Source: Methanohalophilus sp. (lineage in GTDB: Archaea; Halobacteriota; Methanosarcinia; Methanosarcinales; Methanosarcinaceae). From it: a stretch of DNA of 64,000 nt. Shown here piece after piece: positions 18,100 through 27,196 of the stretch. Numbering within the stretch: the stretch's first letter is position 1; each line of letters begins with the position of its first letter. Position numbers and translations under genes: made by a program. The notes below the pieces were generated by a model that was not told the DNA's origin, did no database searches, and saw nothing but the letters and a program-made list of their open reading frames with translations. The stretch is from the NCBI RefSeq assembly GCF_030156785.1, contig NZ_JASGLW010000002.1:62001-126000 (forward strand), in the 5' to 3' direction.

Positions 18100-18861
18100 T
18101 TGAAAATGGAAGTTCTTACGGTTGATAGCCTGCCTTTGGTACAGCCCGGAGATAACATTGCACAGATGATCTGTGAAAACACTGTCCTTGAAGAGGGGGA
18201 TATTGTAGTTATCGCATCCACTATTGTTGCAAAGGCAGAAGGTCGCATATTTACACTTGAAAACATTGTTCCCGGGGAACTGGCTCTTAGCCTTGGAAAA
18301 AAGGGAGGTAGAGATCCAAGGCTTGTGCAGGCAGTCCTTGACAGGAGTTATGAGTGTCTCGTAGGTTATCCCATAATGCTGATGCAGAGCAAATCTGCCC
18401 ATGTCTGCATCAATGCAGGAATTGATGATTCTAATGTTGAGGACGGGAAACTTGTGGAATTGCCTGAGGATCCCGATGCCAGTGCATGCAGGATTGGTGA
18501 AGAGATCGAGAAGCTTTCAGGCAAAAACGTGAGTGTAATTATTACTGATACCAACGGTAGAGCTTTCAGAATAGGGCAAACGGGCGTGGCAATCGGTGTT
18601 TATCACATTAAACCCCTTCGGGACTGGAAAGGTACACATGACCTTTTCGGGATGGAACTTAAAATAAGCGAGGAGGCAGTTGTGGATGAGATAGCAGCCG
18701 CAGCTAATTTGTTAATGGGTGAGGGTGATGGTGGATGTCCGGTTGTGATTGTAAGAGGTCTAAACTTCCACACGGATCAAAAAGTCACAATTACCGATCT
18801 TTACCGGCCTGACGATGAGGATGTGGTCAAGAAAGCCTTACGCAGTTTTAAGCAGGTGTGA
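18100..18861 (+). CDS. cofE: Coenzyme F420-0:L-glutamate ligase
   Basis: The enzyme of 253 residues adds glutamate residues to F420-0 with GTP, completing the F420 cofactor of methanogenesis. Motifs of the FbiB/CofE family are present: LPLVQPGDNIA, GDIVVIASTIVAKAEGR, ITDTNGRAFRIGQTGVAIG and DEIAAAANLLMGEGDGG. The start is probably TTG 18100, 8 bases after GAGGTG; ATG 18106 is too far (14 bases). The 3' end overlaps the convergent deaminase gene by 24 bases. It complements the F420:NADP oxidoreductase gene at 7.4 kb. Confidence 0.93.
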   Translation: MKMEVLTVDSLPLVQPGDNIAQMICENTVLEEGDIVVIASTIVAKAEGRIFTLENIVPGELALSLGKKGGRDPRLVQAVLDRSYECLVGYPIMLMQSKSAHVCINAGIDDSNVEDGKLVELPEDPDASACRIGEEIEKLSGKNVSVIITDTNGRAFRIGQTGVAIGVYHIKPLRDWKGTHDLFGMELKISEEAVVDEIAAAANLLMGEGDGGCPVVIVRGLNFHTDQKVTITDLYRPDDEDVVKKALRSFKQV

Positions 18862-19308
18862 TGGCTGCAAATTTTCTACTTCTACCCCGGCATCGCTGAA
18901 AAATTCCAGTGCATCGGTATCGGGGTAGGAATTGAGATATACTACCCTTTTAATATTTGAGTTGATTATCATTTTAGCGCACAGGATACAGGGCTGATGC
19001 GTGCAGTAAAGAGTGGCGCCTTCAATTCCAACTCCGTGAAGTGCAGCCTGTATTATAGCATTTTGTTCTGCATGGACTGCTCGGCATTTTTCGTGACGGG
19101 TGCCTGATTCGATATTATTCATCTCACGGATGCATCCGATGTCAAGACAGTGTTCCATATTTCTCGGCGCACCGTTGTAGCCGGTTGAGAGAATTTGCTT
19201 ATCACGTACGATAACAGCACCTACCCGGTTGCGCAGACATGTTGAACGTTTGGCTACCACAGTTGTGATTTCAAGGAAATATTCGTCAATAGAAGGTCTC
19301 TCATCCAT
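18838..19308 (-). CDS. dCMP deaminase family protein
   Basis: This zinc-dependent cytidine/deoxycytidylate deaminase has 156 residues. The signature HAEQNAIIQAA carries the zinc His and catalytic Glu, and CTHQPCILCAKMI carries the two zinc Cys. An N-terminal RSTCLRNRVGAVIVRDKQIL is typical of dCMP deaminases and ComE-type proteins, as is the extra Cys/His cluster HCLDIGCIRE. The reaction is dCMP to dUMP, feeding thymidylate synthesis. It is convergent with cofE. Confidence 0.9.
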   Translation of the reverse strand: MDERPSIDEYFLEITTVVAKRSTCLRNRVGAVIVRDKQILSTGYNGAPRNMEHCLDIGCIREMNNIESGTRHEKCRAVHAEQNAIIQAALHGVGIEGATLYCTHQPCILCAKMIINSNIKRVVYLNSYPDTDALEFFSDAGVEVENLQPSHLLKTA

Positions 19309-19460
19309 AGCTTATGAGAGGGTTGTAAGATATATATTGGTTTTTGGTGGACTGGAAATTTGATTATTTGGGAATAGAAGCTAAAAATTAAGCATCCTCA
19401 GTAATATTAGTTTTGTTCACATGATTCATTTTAGTGATGATTATTTTTTGTCTTTTTAAT
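19309..19460. other. Gene-free upstream stretch
   Basis: This AT-rich sequence between the deaminase promoter and the decayed gene shows nothing I can name. Confidence 0.4.
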
Positions 19461-19708
19461 TAGGGATTTGCTTTCCATACCATGGCTAGCCAGCCATCGA
19501 TTGCATTTGCGTCAAATCCCATTGTTAGACCACCATACTGAGTGCTTATTTGCGGACATAGGGAGATTAAATCTCAAATAGCTTCAACATCCTCAAATGT
19601 TAATTTTACAATGTTGTATGTGTTACTTTGAAAAGTTCCCAGATTTGATATTTTTCCATAGCAAATCTCATTTGTAGAATTTGCGATAAGCCAAAGGTAC
19701 GTTTTCAA
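19461..19708 (-). pseudogene. Decayed gene remnant, possibly of a surface protein
   Basis: On the minus strand a frame from TTG 19708 reads LKTYLWLIANSTNEICYGKI, then NTYNIVKLTFEDVEAI, stops at TGA (19574-19576), and continues in the same frame to QYGGLTMGFDANAIDGWLAM and TAA 19461-19463. The composition is protein-like on both sides of the TGA, so this looks like the remains of a gene of about 80 residues or the tail of a larger one. The interruption is TGA, unlike the TAG cases elsewhere. Family unknown. Confidence 0.4.
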
Positions 19709-19749
19709 TTATCTTCAATAACCATCATTTAGTACTAAAAGAAAACTGT

Positions 19750-21237
19750 TCAGCAACTCCTGCGCTTCAGCAAAAATGCAGCCATAACCGACAGGATTAG
19801 TGTTAGTCCCCCGAATTCTGCCATTGTATTCTCATCAATGTCATTAATGGCAGAAGTATTGGAGATATGATCTTCTGATGACAGGACTGCATTTTTGGAA
19901 CTCATGCTATCGGAATTAGATAAATCAGCTTCAATGGTATAGAAATAGCAATCTTGAAAAGAAACTGGGGGAGATGTGAACTCAGATTCAATGCTTTTAT
20001 TGTATCTGATCCATTCCCCGCCATTTACTTTGTAGTAAAGTTCCGTTTTCTCGAAATTTCCGCTGGAATTTTCTGCCATATATTTCTGGAAAAGATTTCC
20101 GTAAATTTCACCGGAGCTGTCTGTACTCCATATATTGGGATAGGAATCGCCGTAGAAATCACCATGCAGGTTACCGTATACGATGTTACCGGAAAACGTG
20201 TTGTCGTGTGAATATTCTATAGAAATACCATACATTTCGTTTGAGATGGCAGTGTTGTTGGCAAACAGATTATGCATCGATTTTCCAGCCATCTCAAAGG
20301 CATTTTCAGCATTTGAATTTACAATATTCTCTTCAAAAACATTGTAATTTGAATCTCTGATCAATATGCCGGTGTCTTTATTTGAGCAGACAGTATTGTT
20401 TATGAATTCATTATAATCCGATGATTGTAGGCGAAATCCATAGTAGCCGTTAGAACTGACATTGTTATTTTTCAGGATATTATTAGTGGAGTAGTAAATG
20501 TACATCCCGTAGTCGTGGTTTGAGACGATGCTGTTGTTAACAAACTGATCGTAATTGCATTTCTCCAGATTGACTCCAAACCAACTATTTGATTGAGCAA
20601 TGTTGTCCGCAAGGACATTATAGTCTGATGAAACCAGATCAATCCCATCGTCACCATTTAAACTTAGGTTATTGCCGACAAATGTATTATAGTCAGAGTC
20701 ATGCACCACAATTCCGTCTCCTCCGTTTTGAGTTGCAATATTGCCGAGAATTGTATTGTTATTGGAAAATTGCAGGATTATTCCAAACATCCCGTTTGAA
20801 TTAATAGTGTTCCTCACCACCATATTGTTTTTTGAATTATTCATAAAGATCCCGTTTTCATTCAAACTGGCATCATTGTTTCTTATGATGTTGTTGTCCG
20901 AGTTCACAAAAATGCCGTAGTTTGATTTTGTAATATGAAAATTCTCAACAACACATCCATCATCTTCAATTGTAATTCCACTGGATTCGCCACTGTCTAT
21001 GGTGGGATATCCATCTCCTGAATCATTCCCGTGGAGAATAAGATCTGGTTTATTTAAGGCAACAGCTTCGTAGTAGGTTCCACTGTTGACAATTATGGTG
21101 TCGCCGGCATTTGCACGGTCTACTGCACCTTGTATCGAATCGCCGCTGTTAACAACATATACGGCTGCATCGGTTACCATAATTGATCCCAGTATAAAAA
21201 GTGCCACTATTATAATGCCGGATAATATCTATTTCAA
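19750..21237 (-). CDS. NosD-like parallel beta-helix surface protein; TTG start, in-frame TAG at codon 3
   Basis: This exported protein of 495 residues is made mainly of PbH1/NosD right-handed beta-helix repeats of about 23-24 residues (units such as NNTILGNIATQNGGDGIVV and YNVLADNIAQSNSWFGV), from about residue 45 to 380. The C-terminus GGLTLILSVMAAFLLKRRSC is a membrane anchor or sorting signal. The best start is TTG 21237, with GGGGGG 7 bases before it. It gives M-K-TAG-ILSGIIIVALFILGSIM, a proper signal peptide, if TAG (21229-21231) is decoded. The alternative GTG 21207 has no ribosome site and no positive charge before the hydrophobic stretch. The probable role is binding or modifying extracellular sugars. 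Confidence 0.7.
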
Positions 21238-21348
21238 GACAAATCCCCCCGGTTTTCCATGTTTTTTCTTTGTTTTGATTAAATCTACTATGTTTTCTAA
21301 CATCTCTACTATTAAACGTTGGTGGATTACAGTACAATAAGGAAATTG

Positions 21349-21356
21349 TTTATATA
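21349..21356 (+). promoter_or_regulatory. TATA box for secF-secD-rfcS-elp3
   Basis: TTTATATA is 53 bases before the secF ATG and is the only clear promoter seen for the four overlapping genes that follow. Confidence 0.55.
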
Positions 21357-21408
21357 GTGCAATGCTATGGACTTACACATCTAGTGATAGTTATCGGAGA
21401 TAATAGTC

Positions 21409-22305
21409 ATGGCTGGTTTTGGAGATAAACTGGAAGCTTTTGTCCGGGGACGTGATATTAAGCAATTAATAGGCATTCCATTGACAGTGTTTGTTGTATC
21501 ACTCTTGGTTCTTGGGGTTTTGTTTGCGACCACAGGTTCGCCTGTGAATCTTGGTATGGAATTTAAAGGAGGTACCATGATTTCCATGCAGACGGACGAT
21601 TCCGTATCAGAGCTTGAGGAACTTTACTCTTCTTATGCACTGATTGACGTACGCAAAGCCGGAGAGCGTGCGGTAATGCAATTTGGTCCAATGGATAACG
21701 ATGAACAGCGTGCCCTTGAACAGAGTGTGATGGATACTTATTCCAATGTCGAAATCCGACAAATCGGTGCGGTTTACGGCGCAGACCTGCAGGCACAGGC
21801 ACTGAAGGCACTTGTCTTCTCATTCATCGGGATGGCAATAGTCGTCTTCCTGATTTTCAGAACATTTGTACCATCGTTAGCGGTCGTTCTCTCAGCACTC
21901 TCCGATATTACGATAGCTGCCGCGTTCATGACTATTGTAGGCATTGAATTATCTCTCGGAACGGTTGCAGCGCTCCTGATGCTTATAGGTTATTCAGTAG
22001 ACAGCGACATTTTGCTTACCACTCGCGTTCTCAAGCGCAGGGGCAGCATTGATGAAAAAATATCTCTGGCGCTGCATACCGGCTTGACCATGACCACCAC
22101 AACCCTCGCAGCCCTCGTGGTAATGTATTTTGTAACAACTTTCTCTTATCTCATAACCTCTACAGCTTCCCAGATTAACCTGCTCTCCGACATTGCCATA
22201 GTCCTCATCTTTGGACTGCTGGCCGATATTATGAATACATGGATGCTCAATACAGGCATCTTGAAATGGTATGTTGCAAAGAACCCCAGGGGGGTGAAAA
22301 AATGA
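21409..22305 (+). CDS. secF: Protein translocase subunit SecF
   Basis: This integral membrane protein of 298 residues, with six membrane segments, works with SecD to help export through SecYEG. An N-terminal membrane helix (IGIPLTVFVVSLLVLGVLFA) is followed by NLGMEFKGGTMISMQ, the characteristic periplasmic-side motif. Then come helices 2-6, with ALVFSFIGMAIVVFLIF, ALSDITIAAAFM and MLIGYSVDSDILLTTR. The order secF before secD is usual in archaea. Its stop overlaps the secD start (ATGA). Confidence 0.95.
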   Translation: MAGFGDKLEAFVRGRDIKQLIGIPLTVFVVSLLVLGVLFATTGSPVNLGMEFKGGTMISMQTDDSVSELEELYSSYALIDVRKAGERAVMQFGPMDNDEQRALEQSVMDTYSNVEIRQIGAVYGADLQAQALKALVFSFIGMAIVVFLIFRTFVPSLAVVLSALSDITIAAAFMTIVGIELSLGTVAALLMLIGYSVDSDILLTTRVLKRRGSIDEKISLALHTGLTMTTTTLAALVVMYFVTTFSYLITSTASQINLLSDIAIVLIFGLLADIMNTWMLNTGILKWYVAKNPRGVKK

Positions 22306-23990
22306 ACGAGGGTGGAAAACAGAATCCTAAAACCATCTGGCAAGACTGGAGAGTCAGGATCTTCATCTTTGCTCTCTTGCTGTCAGTTGTAGCAATACAT
22401 CCGTGGTATTCTGCAGATAAAGGGTTTGATACAAATCTCAATTATGGACTCGATCTCGAAGGAGGTTCTTGGCTTCAGGTAAAACTTCAGGGAGCTGTAA
22501 TTCAGGCTGATGCGAATTTAGGGCAGATGGCAGAAGCATTACTAGAATCCACAACAGGTTACGATGTCACTATACAAAGCGTGACTAAAACACCCGCTGG
22601 CACGTCTACAATAGTAATGGTAACAGATGAACCTGTAGTCAATTCACAAATGGATCTGCTGGGACTGGGAGAGTATTCAATTGCAAGTGAAGGCAACGGA
22701 TCGGTAGTAACACTTTTCACAACTGAGCAGGTTCTGATGGTGTCATATCTTTCAAACTCACTGGGTTGCGAGGTCGTTCCGTTTACAACCGAAGATGGAG
22801 TGGAATATGAGATCCGCACGGCTGTTAGTGAAGAAGAGCTTAATACACTTCTTGCTGCAGTAGGTGGTTCAATACTCTCCGACGAATCTGGCGAATTACT
22901 TTATCGTGATGGTGTCAGGACCGAGACACGCGATCTGACCAAAGACATTCTCAGTGACAAACTCAATGGTCTCGGGCTTAAGGATATTCCTGTCAGGACA
23001 GTGGGTGATGAGTATATCCTCATAGACTTTGCAGGGATCGATCTTACAACAGCCAAGGATATTGCACTGACTCCCGGTAAGTTCGAAATCCGAATCCAGA
23101 CCAACGGCAACCAAACAAAACATGTACTTTACGGCGATGACATTGCAAGTGTAGGAATAGCTGGTTATCATGACGGGCAATGGTTCACACCATTTACTCT
23201 AAGCGAGGAAGGTGCACTTGCATTACAAAAAGTGGCAATTGAAACAGGAGCAACCCAAAATCCGGATGCACACTGGCTGATGATGTATCTTGATGGAGAG
23301 GAAGTGTATGGTGCACCGCTCAGTTTATCTGCAGCTTCAAAACTCCAGCAGACTCCTATTTATGCATGGGAGGCATCCACAGGTTCAGATGAGGATAGTG
23401 AAAACCGGGCAAAACAACTTCAGATACACCTTCGTTCCGGTGCACTTCCGGTAAATGTTGAACTCATGGGCTCAGGTCAGGTGGATGCAGCACTTGGAAG
23501 CCAGTTCAAAATGGAGGCTGTTATTGCAGGATTACTTGCACTTATAGCAGTTGCACTGACGGTATACCGCAGGTATAGAAAGAAACAGATTCTTATTCCT
23601 ATGGTCGGGACTTCCCTATCTGAAGTCATAATGATTCTCGGATTTGCTTCTGCAATTAACTGGCAGCTTGACCTCCCGGCAATTGCAGGAATTATCGCAG
23701 CCATAGGAACCGGTATTGATCACCTTGTGATAATTACAGATGAAGTGCTTTATGAAGGCAAATTGCCTTCGACTAAGATATATCTGTCACGTATTTCCCG
23801 TGCATTTGGCATCATATTCGCAGCCGCTGCTACCACGGTGATTGCAATGGCCCCGCTTGTGGTAATGGGTTTTGGTGCCCTGAAAGGCTTTGCAATAACA
23901 ACCATTATTGGCGTTATGATTGGTGTGCTGATTGCAAGACCGGTTTATGGCAAAGTGATTAAACATGTCCTTTACGAAGAGGAGGGTTAA
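22302..23990 (+). CDS. secD: Protein translocase subunit SecD
   Basis: This membrane protein of 562 residues partners SecF. The N-terminal helix VRIFIFALLLSVVAIHPWYS precedes NYGLDLEGGSWLQVKL, the D1 motif. A large extracellular domain occupies residues about 60-400, and the C-terminal RND-like membrane domain contains ALIAVALTVYRRYRK, IAGIIAAIGTGIDHLVII and FGIIFAAAATTVIAMAPLVV. ATG 22302 overlaps the secF stop and is preceded by GGGGGTGAAAA. Its TAA is followed at once by the rfcS ribosome site and start. Confidence 0.95.
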   Translation: MNEGGKQNPKTIWQDWRVRIFIFALLLSVVAIHPWYSADKGFDTNLNYGLDLEGGSWLQVKLQGAVIQADANLGQMAEALLESTTGYDVTIQSVTKTPAGTSTIVMVTDEPVVNSQMDLLGLGEYSIASEGNGSVVTLFTTEQVLMVSYLSNSLGCEVVPFTTEDGVEYEIRTAVSEEELNTLLAAVGGSILSDESGELLYRDGVRTETRDLTKDILSDKLNGLGLKDIPVRTVGDEYILIDFAGIDLTTAKDIALTPGKFEIRIQTNGNQTKHVLYGDDIASVGIAGYHDGQWFTPFTLSEEGALALQKVAIETGATQNPDAHWLMMYLDGEEVYGAPLSLSAASKLQQTPIYAWEASTGSDEDSENRAKQLQIHLRSGALPVNVELMGSGQVDAALGSQFKMEAVIAGLLALIAVALTVYRRYRKKQILIPMVGTSLSEVIMILGFASAINWQLDLPAIAGIIAAIGTGIDHLVIITDEVLYEGKLPSTKIYLSRISRAFGIIFAAAATTVIAMAPLVVMGFGALKGFAITTIIGVMIGVLIARPVYGKVIKHVLYEEEG

Positions 23991-23993
23991 GCT

Positions 23994-25025
23994 ACGCAGG
24001 ACCTGTGGACTGTCAAATATCGACCACAAACCCTTGACGGTATAGTGGGAAACAAGAATGCAGTAGATATGCTTCGTCAGGTGGTGACCTCAGGCCGCTT
24101 GCCTCATCTTGTAATCCATGGCCCTGCGGGTTGTGGCAAATCCACAGCAGTCTTTGCCCTTGCGAATGAGTTGTATGGTAAGGATTACGAACGCAATCTC
24201 ACTTACTTCAACGCATCAGATTTTTTCGATCAGGGGAAACGCTATCTTGTAAGGGATAAACGTTTCATTCGCTTCCTCGGAACGGATGATCCTAAGAAGA
24301 TCCAGTACAGCGTGATTTCAATTTTCAAGGATCTTGTAAATGAATATGCTGCAATGGGTCAATTGGATGCTGATTATAAAATAATTTTTATTGACAGTGC
24401 TGAGTCCCTGAGGGAAGATGCGCAACATGCCCTGAGGAGGATTATGGAGCGCTACAGTAAGACATGCAGGTTCGTTTTTTCCACAACCCAGCCTTCAAGA
24501 TTGATCTTGCCACTGCGATCGAGGGGTCTGGAACTTTTCTTCACATATGTTGGGGAGGAAGATTTCACAGCTTTCCTTAAAAGAGTCACTGAAGCTGAAA
24601 ATCTTGATGTGGATGAGGATGCTTGGGGTTACCTGTACATGCTATGCAAAGGCAATATTGCATGCGGACTCAATATCCTGCAGACCATCTCCCTTGAAAA
24701 CTCCGGTTCAAAAGTGGACACCGAAATGATTTTCACAGCGTCCAAGGAAAGCATTCCTGCAGGTGTGAGGGAGCTTTACAGGACTATTCTCAAAAAAGAT
24801 CTTCTAGCTGCCCGAAAAGTTATTGATTCTCTTCTTATCAATGATGGTATGTCAGGAGTGGAAGTAATAAGTCAGCTTCACAAGGTTATCTGGGAAGAGA
24901 CCCTGCAGCCGGAGGACATTGCGGCAATGATGCAGAAACTTTCAGATGCAGATATGCTTATACGCAGCGGTGCCAGCGACAGGATACAGCTTGAAGCCCT
25001 TGTCACGGAGATGTCTAATGTTTGA
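23994..25025 (+). CDS. Replication factor C small-subunit paralogue, probable ACG start
   Basis: This clamp-loader AAA+ ATPase of about 343 residues loads the PCNA clamp on DNA. The family N-terminus DLWTVKYRPQTLDGIVGN is fully present upstream of the first standard start (GTG 24045). In that frame, after the secD TAA, there is no ATG, GTG or TTG before it. ACG 23994 lies 7 bases after GGAGGG (23981-23986), so initiation at ACG is the best guess. Walker A is HGPAGCGKSTAV. Walker B is IIFIDSAESL, with Ser where most RfcS have Glu, so hydrolysis may be altered. The sensor/arginine-finger region STTQPSRLILPLRSR is intact. It resembles the second RfcS of Methanosarcinales and haloarchaea. The 3' end overlaps elp3. 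Confidence 0.8.
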   Translation, partial: TQDLWTVKYRPQTLDGIVGNKNAVDMLRQVVTSGRLPHLVIHGPAGCGKSTAVFALANELYGKDYERNLTYFNASDFFDQGKRYLVRDKRFIRFLGTDDPKKIQYSVISIFKDLVNEYAAMGQLDADYKIIFIDSAESLREDAQHALRRIMERYSKTCRFVFSTTQPSRLILPLRSRGLELFFTYVGEEDFTAFLKRVTEAENLDVDEDAWGYLYMLCKGNIACGLNILQTISLENSGSKVDTEMIFTASKESIPAGVRELYRTILKKDLLAARKVIDSLLINDGMSGVEVISQLHKVIWEETLQPEDIAAMMQKLSDADMLIRSGASDRIQLEALVTEMSNV

Positions 25026-26652
25026 TGAAGATGAAAAATTCATAGAGGCATGCAGAAAGATTTTAAATCTGGTCTTAAGTGGTGATATTGAGGACAAAAC
25101 CCAGTTAAACCGCCAAAAACTGATAATTTGCAGGGAGATGTCCCTCAAGAAATTGCCCCGGAATTCCGATATAATTGCAGTTGCTCCCCCGGAGGTACGG
25201 GATAAAGTCAAAGCTCTCCTACGTCGCAAGCCCGTGCGTACAATCTCTGGTGTTGCTGTTATTGCGGTTATGACTTCGCCGGCACCCTGTCCTCATGGAG
25301 TTTGTGTACCATGCCCGGGTGGTCCTTCTTCCAGATTCAAGTCTTCCCAGAGTTATATGGGTCAGGAACCTGCAGCTTTGAGGGCTATACGTTATGATTA
25401 CGATCCTTACAGGATAGTGAACGGCCGCCTTACCCAGCTGGAAGACATCGGACATGATGTTGACAAAGCCGAGTTGATTATTATGGGAGGTACTATGCCT
25501 TCCAGATCCTTTGATTATCAGGAGTGGTTTGTAAGGCGTTGTCTTGAGGCTATGAATGATTACCGGGGGAAGCAATGGCGAGAAACTGTCTTTTCAAGGG
25601 GGCAGTTTGTTCCGCTAGAAGAGGTTCAGAAAGCCAATGAAACTGCTTCCGTGCGCAACATCGGGATGACTTTTGAGACCCGTCCGGATTGGGCTACTGA
25701 AGATGAAGTGGACACAATGCTCCGGCTAGGTGCAACCAAAGTTGAGCTTGGTGTGCAAAGCGTTTTTGATTTTATATTATCCCGTATGAAGAGGGGTCAT
25801 ACGGTAAAAGACACAGTAAATGCAAACCGCATTTTGCGTGACAGTGGTCTGAAAGTAGGCTTTCACATGATGCCCCAGCTTCCGGGATCAGATCGTGAAA
25901 GGGACTTACGCGGTTTTAAGAAACTGTTCACGGATTCAAGGTTTATGCCGGATTATCTCAAAATCTATCCAACCCTTGTGACAGAAGGAACCGAACTTAA
26001 CAAAATGTGGGAGAATGGGCAATATTCTCCACTTTATGATGACGAAGCAGTCGAACTGATTGCAGACATAAAAGCAATACTTCCAAAATGGGTGAGGCTG
26101 CAGCGTATACAAAGGGATATCCCTGCAAAACAGATTCTTGCAGGGGTCAGGAAGAGTAATATCAGGCAGCTTGCCTCTGAGAGACTTGAAGAGAAGGGTG
26201 GATGTTGCAGATGTATCAGATGCAGGGAAGTTGGGCACAAGCTGCTAAAAGGAAAGGAACCAGTTCCATCTGACATTGAACTAATGGTAGAAAGCTACAA
26301 ATCATGTGACGGGCTTGAGCACTTTATTTCCTTTGAAGATGTGAGGCAGGATATCCTGATAGGATTTTTGCGTTTACGGTTTCCTCATAATCCTCACCGA
26401 AAGGAACTCGAGCATTCTGCTCTTGTGAGGGAATTACATGTTTACGGTTCACTTGTGCCACCTGGAAAGGAAGCAAAGGAAGGAAACTGGCAGCACCGGG
26501 GTTATGGGGAGGAGTTGCTAAAAGCAGCTGAATAGATGGCAAGGGCTGCTGGCTATCGTGAGCTTTCAGTTATTAGTGGCATTGGTGCAAGGGAATATTA
26601 CAGGAAATTCGGATACAGATTAAAAGGTCCATATATGTCCAGAATTCTTTGA
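25018..26652 (+). CDS. elp3: Elp3 tRNA-modifying radical SAM acetyltransferase, with an in-frame TAG at codon 506
   Basis: The enzyme of 544 residues makes carboxymethyl-type modifications on uridine 34 of tRNA. ATG 25018 lies inside the rfcS end. The N-terminal part contains [20 protein letters not shown] and the radical-SAM Cys cluster [12 protein letters not shown], then [18 protein letters not shown] and [11 protein letters not shown]. The C-terminal GNAT domain starts about residue 450. Its acetyl-CoA-binding segment [13 protein letters not shown] is followed by TAG (26533-26535), and the frame continues [20 protein letters not shown] and [18 protein letters not shown] to TGA 26650-26652. 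Close relatives carry Glu or Lys at this position and need the following strand. Ending at TAG would delete the last quarter of the GNAT fold. Confidence 0.93.
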
Positions 26653-26709
26653 AAAGACGTTAAATTTATGTATCCATGTAGTACATGAATACTCTTAGGA
26701 GGTTTTATC

Positions 26710-27045
26710 ATGGATAATAAAGAACAGACAGATAAAATCCTATTTTTACTCAAAAGCATTGATGAGAAACTTGACAAACTTCTCAGGATGAAACACATTT
26801 ATATGGCAGATGAAGTTCCTGAAGGGCTTGATGTGATGACTCTTCTGTCATTGCCAGATCATTTGCGGACAACTGCGACTGCACTTATTGAAAATGGCGT
26901 GTCCACTGCAGAGGATCTGGCAAAAATAACATCCAAGAAAAGAGCTGTAGAAAGTTCATATCTTAATCAGCTTGTAAGGATGGGTCATGTACGTAAATTC
27001 AGGAAAGGTAAAAAAGTATTTTTTGAGATCCAATCCTCCTTATAA
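26710..27045 (+). CDS. Small winged-helix DNA-binding protein
   Basis: This protein of 111 residues has a short N-terminal coiled coil (KILFLLKSIDEKLDKLLRM) and a C-terminal winged helix: MTLLSLPDHLRTTATALIEN, then VSTAEDLAKITSKKRAVESS, with the wing GHVRKFRKGKKVFFEI. It is probably a transcription regulator that dimerises through the N-terminus. A ribosome site AGGAGGT lies 8 bases before the ATG. It stands alone between elp3 and the MinD-like gene; targets are unknown. Confidence 0.75.
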   Translation: MDNKEQTDKILFLLKSIDEKLDKLLRMKHIYMADEVPEGLDVMTLLSLPDHLRTTATALIENGVSTAEDLAKITSKKRAVESSYLNQLVRMGHVRKFRKGKKVFFEIQSSL

Positions 27046-27196
27046 TCACAAAAAGAATATATTTCTTTATATTCATCGATGCGATTAAGATTAACCAGGA
27101 TAATTAATATATATCTTGCTGCAGGATGAGACTCCCGCTTAATTAAAAAGTACTTGCAGATAGGCAAAATCTTAAACGACCTTGTGGCATGTTAGC

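Noticed and set aside
19574-19576. TGA as a possible selenocysteine codon
   Set aside because: No Cys-like motif surrounds it, no SECIS-like hairpin is seen, and Methanosarcinales are not known to use selenocysteine.
25018-26652. Reading elp3, guaAA and the other TAG genes as pseudogenes
   Set aside because: All are broken by TAG only, keep frame and conserved catalytic residues beyond it, and sit in compact operons. Real decay in this window shows TGA, TAA and frameshifts.
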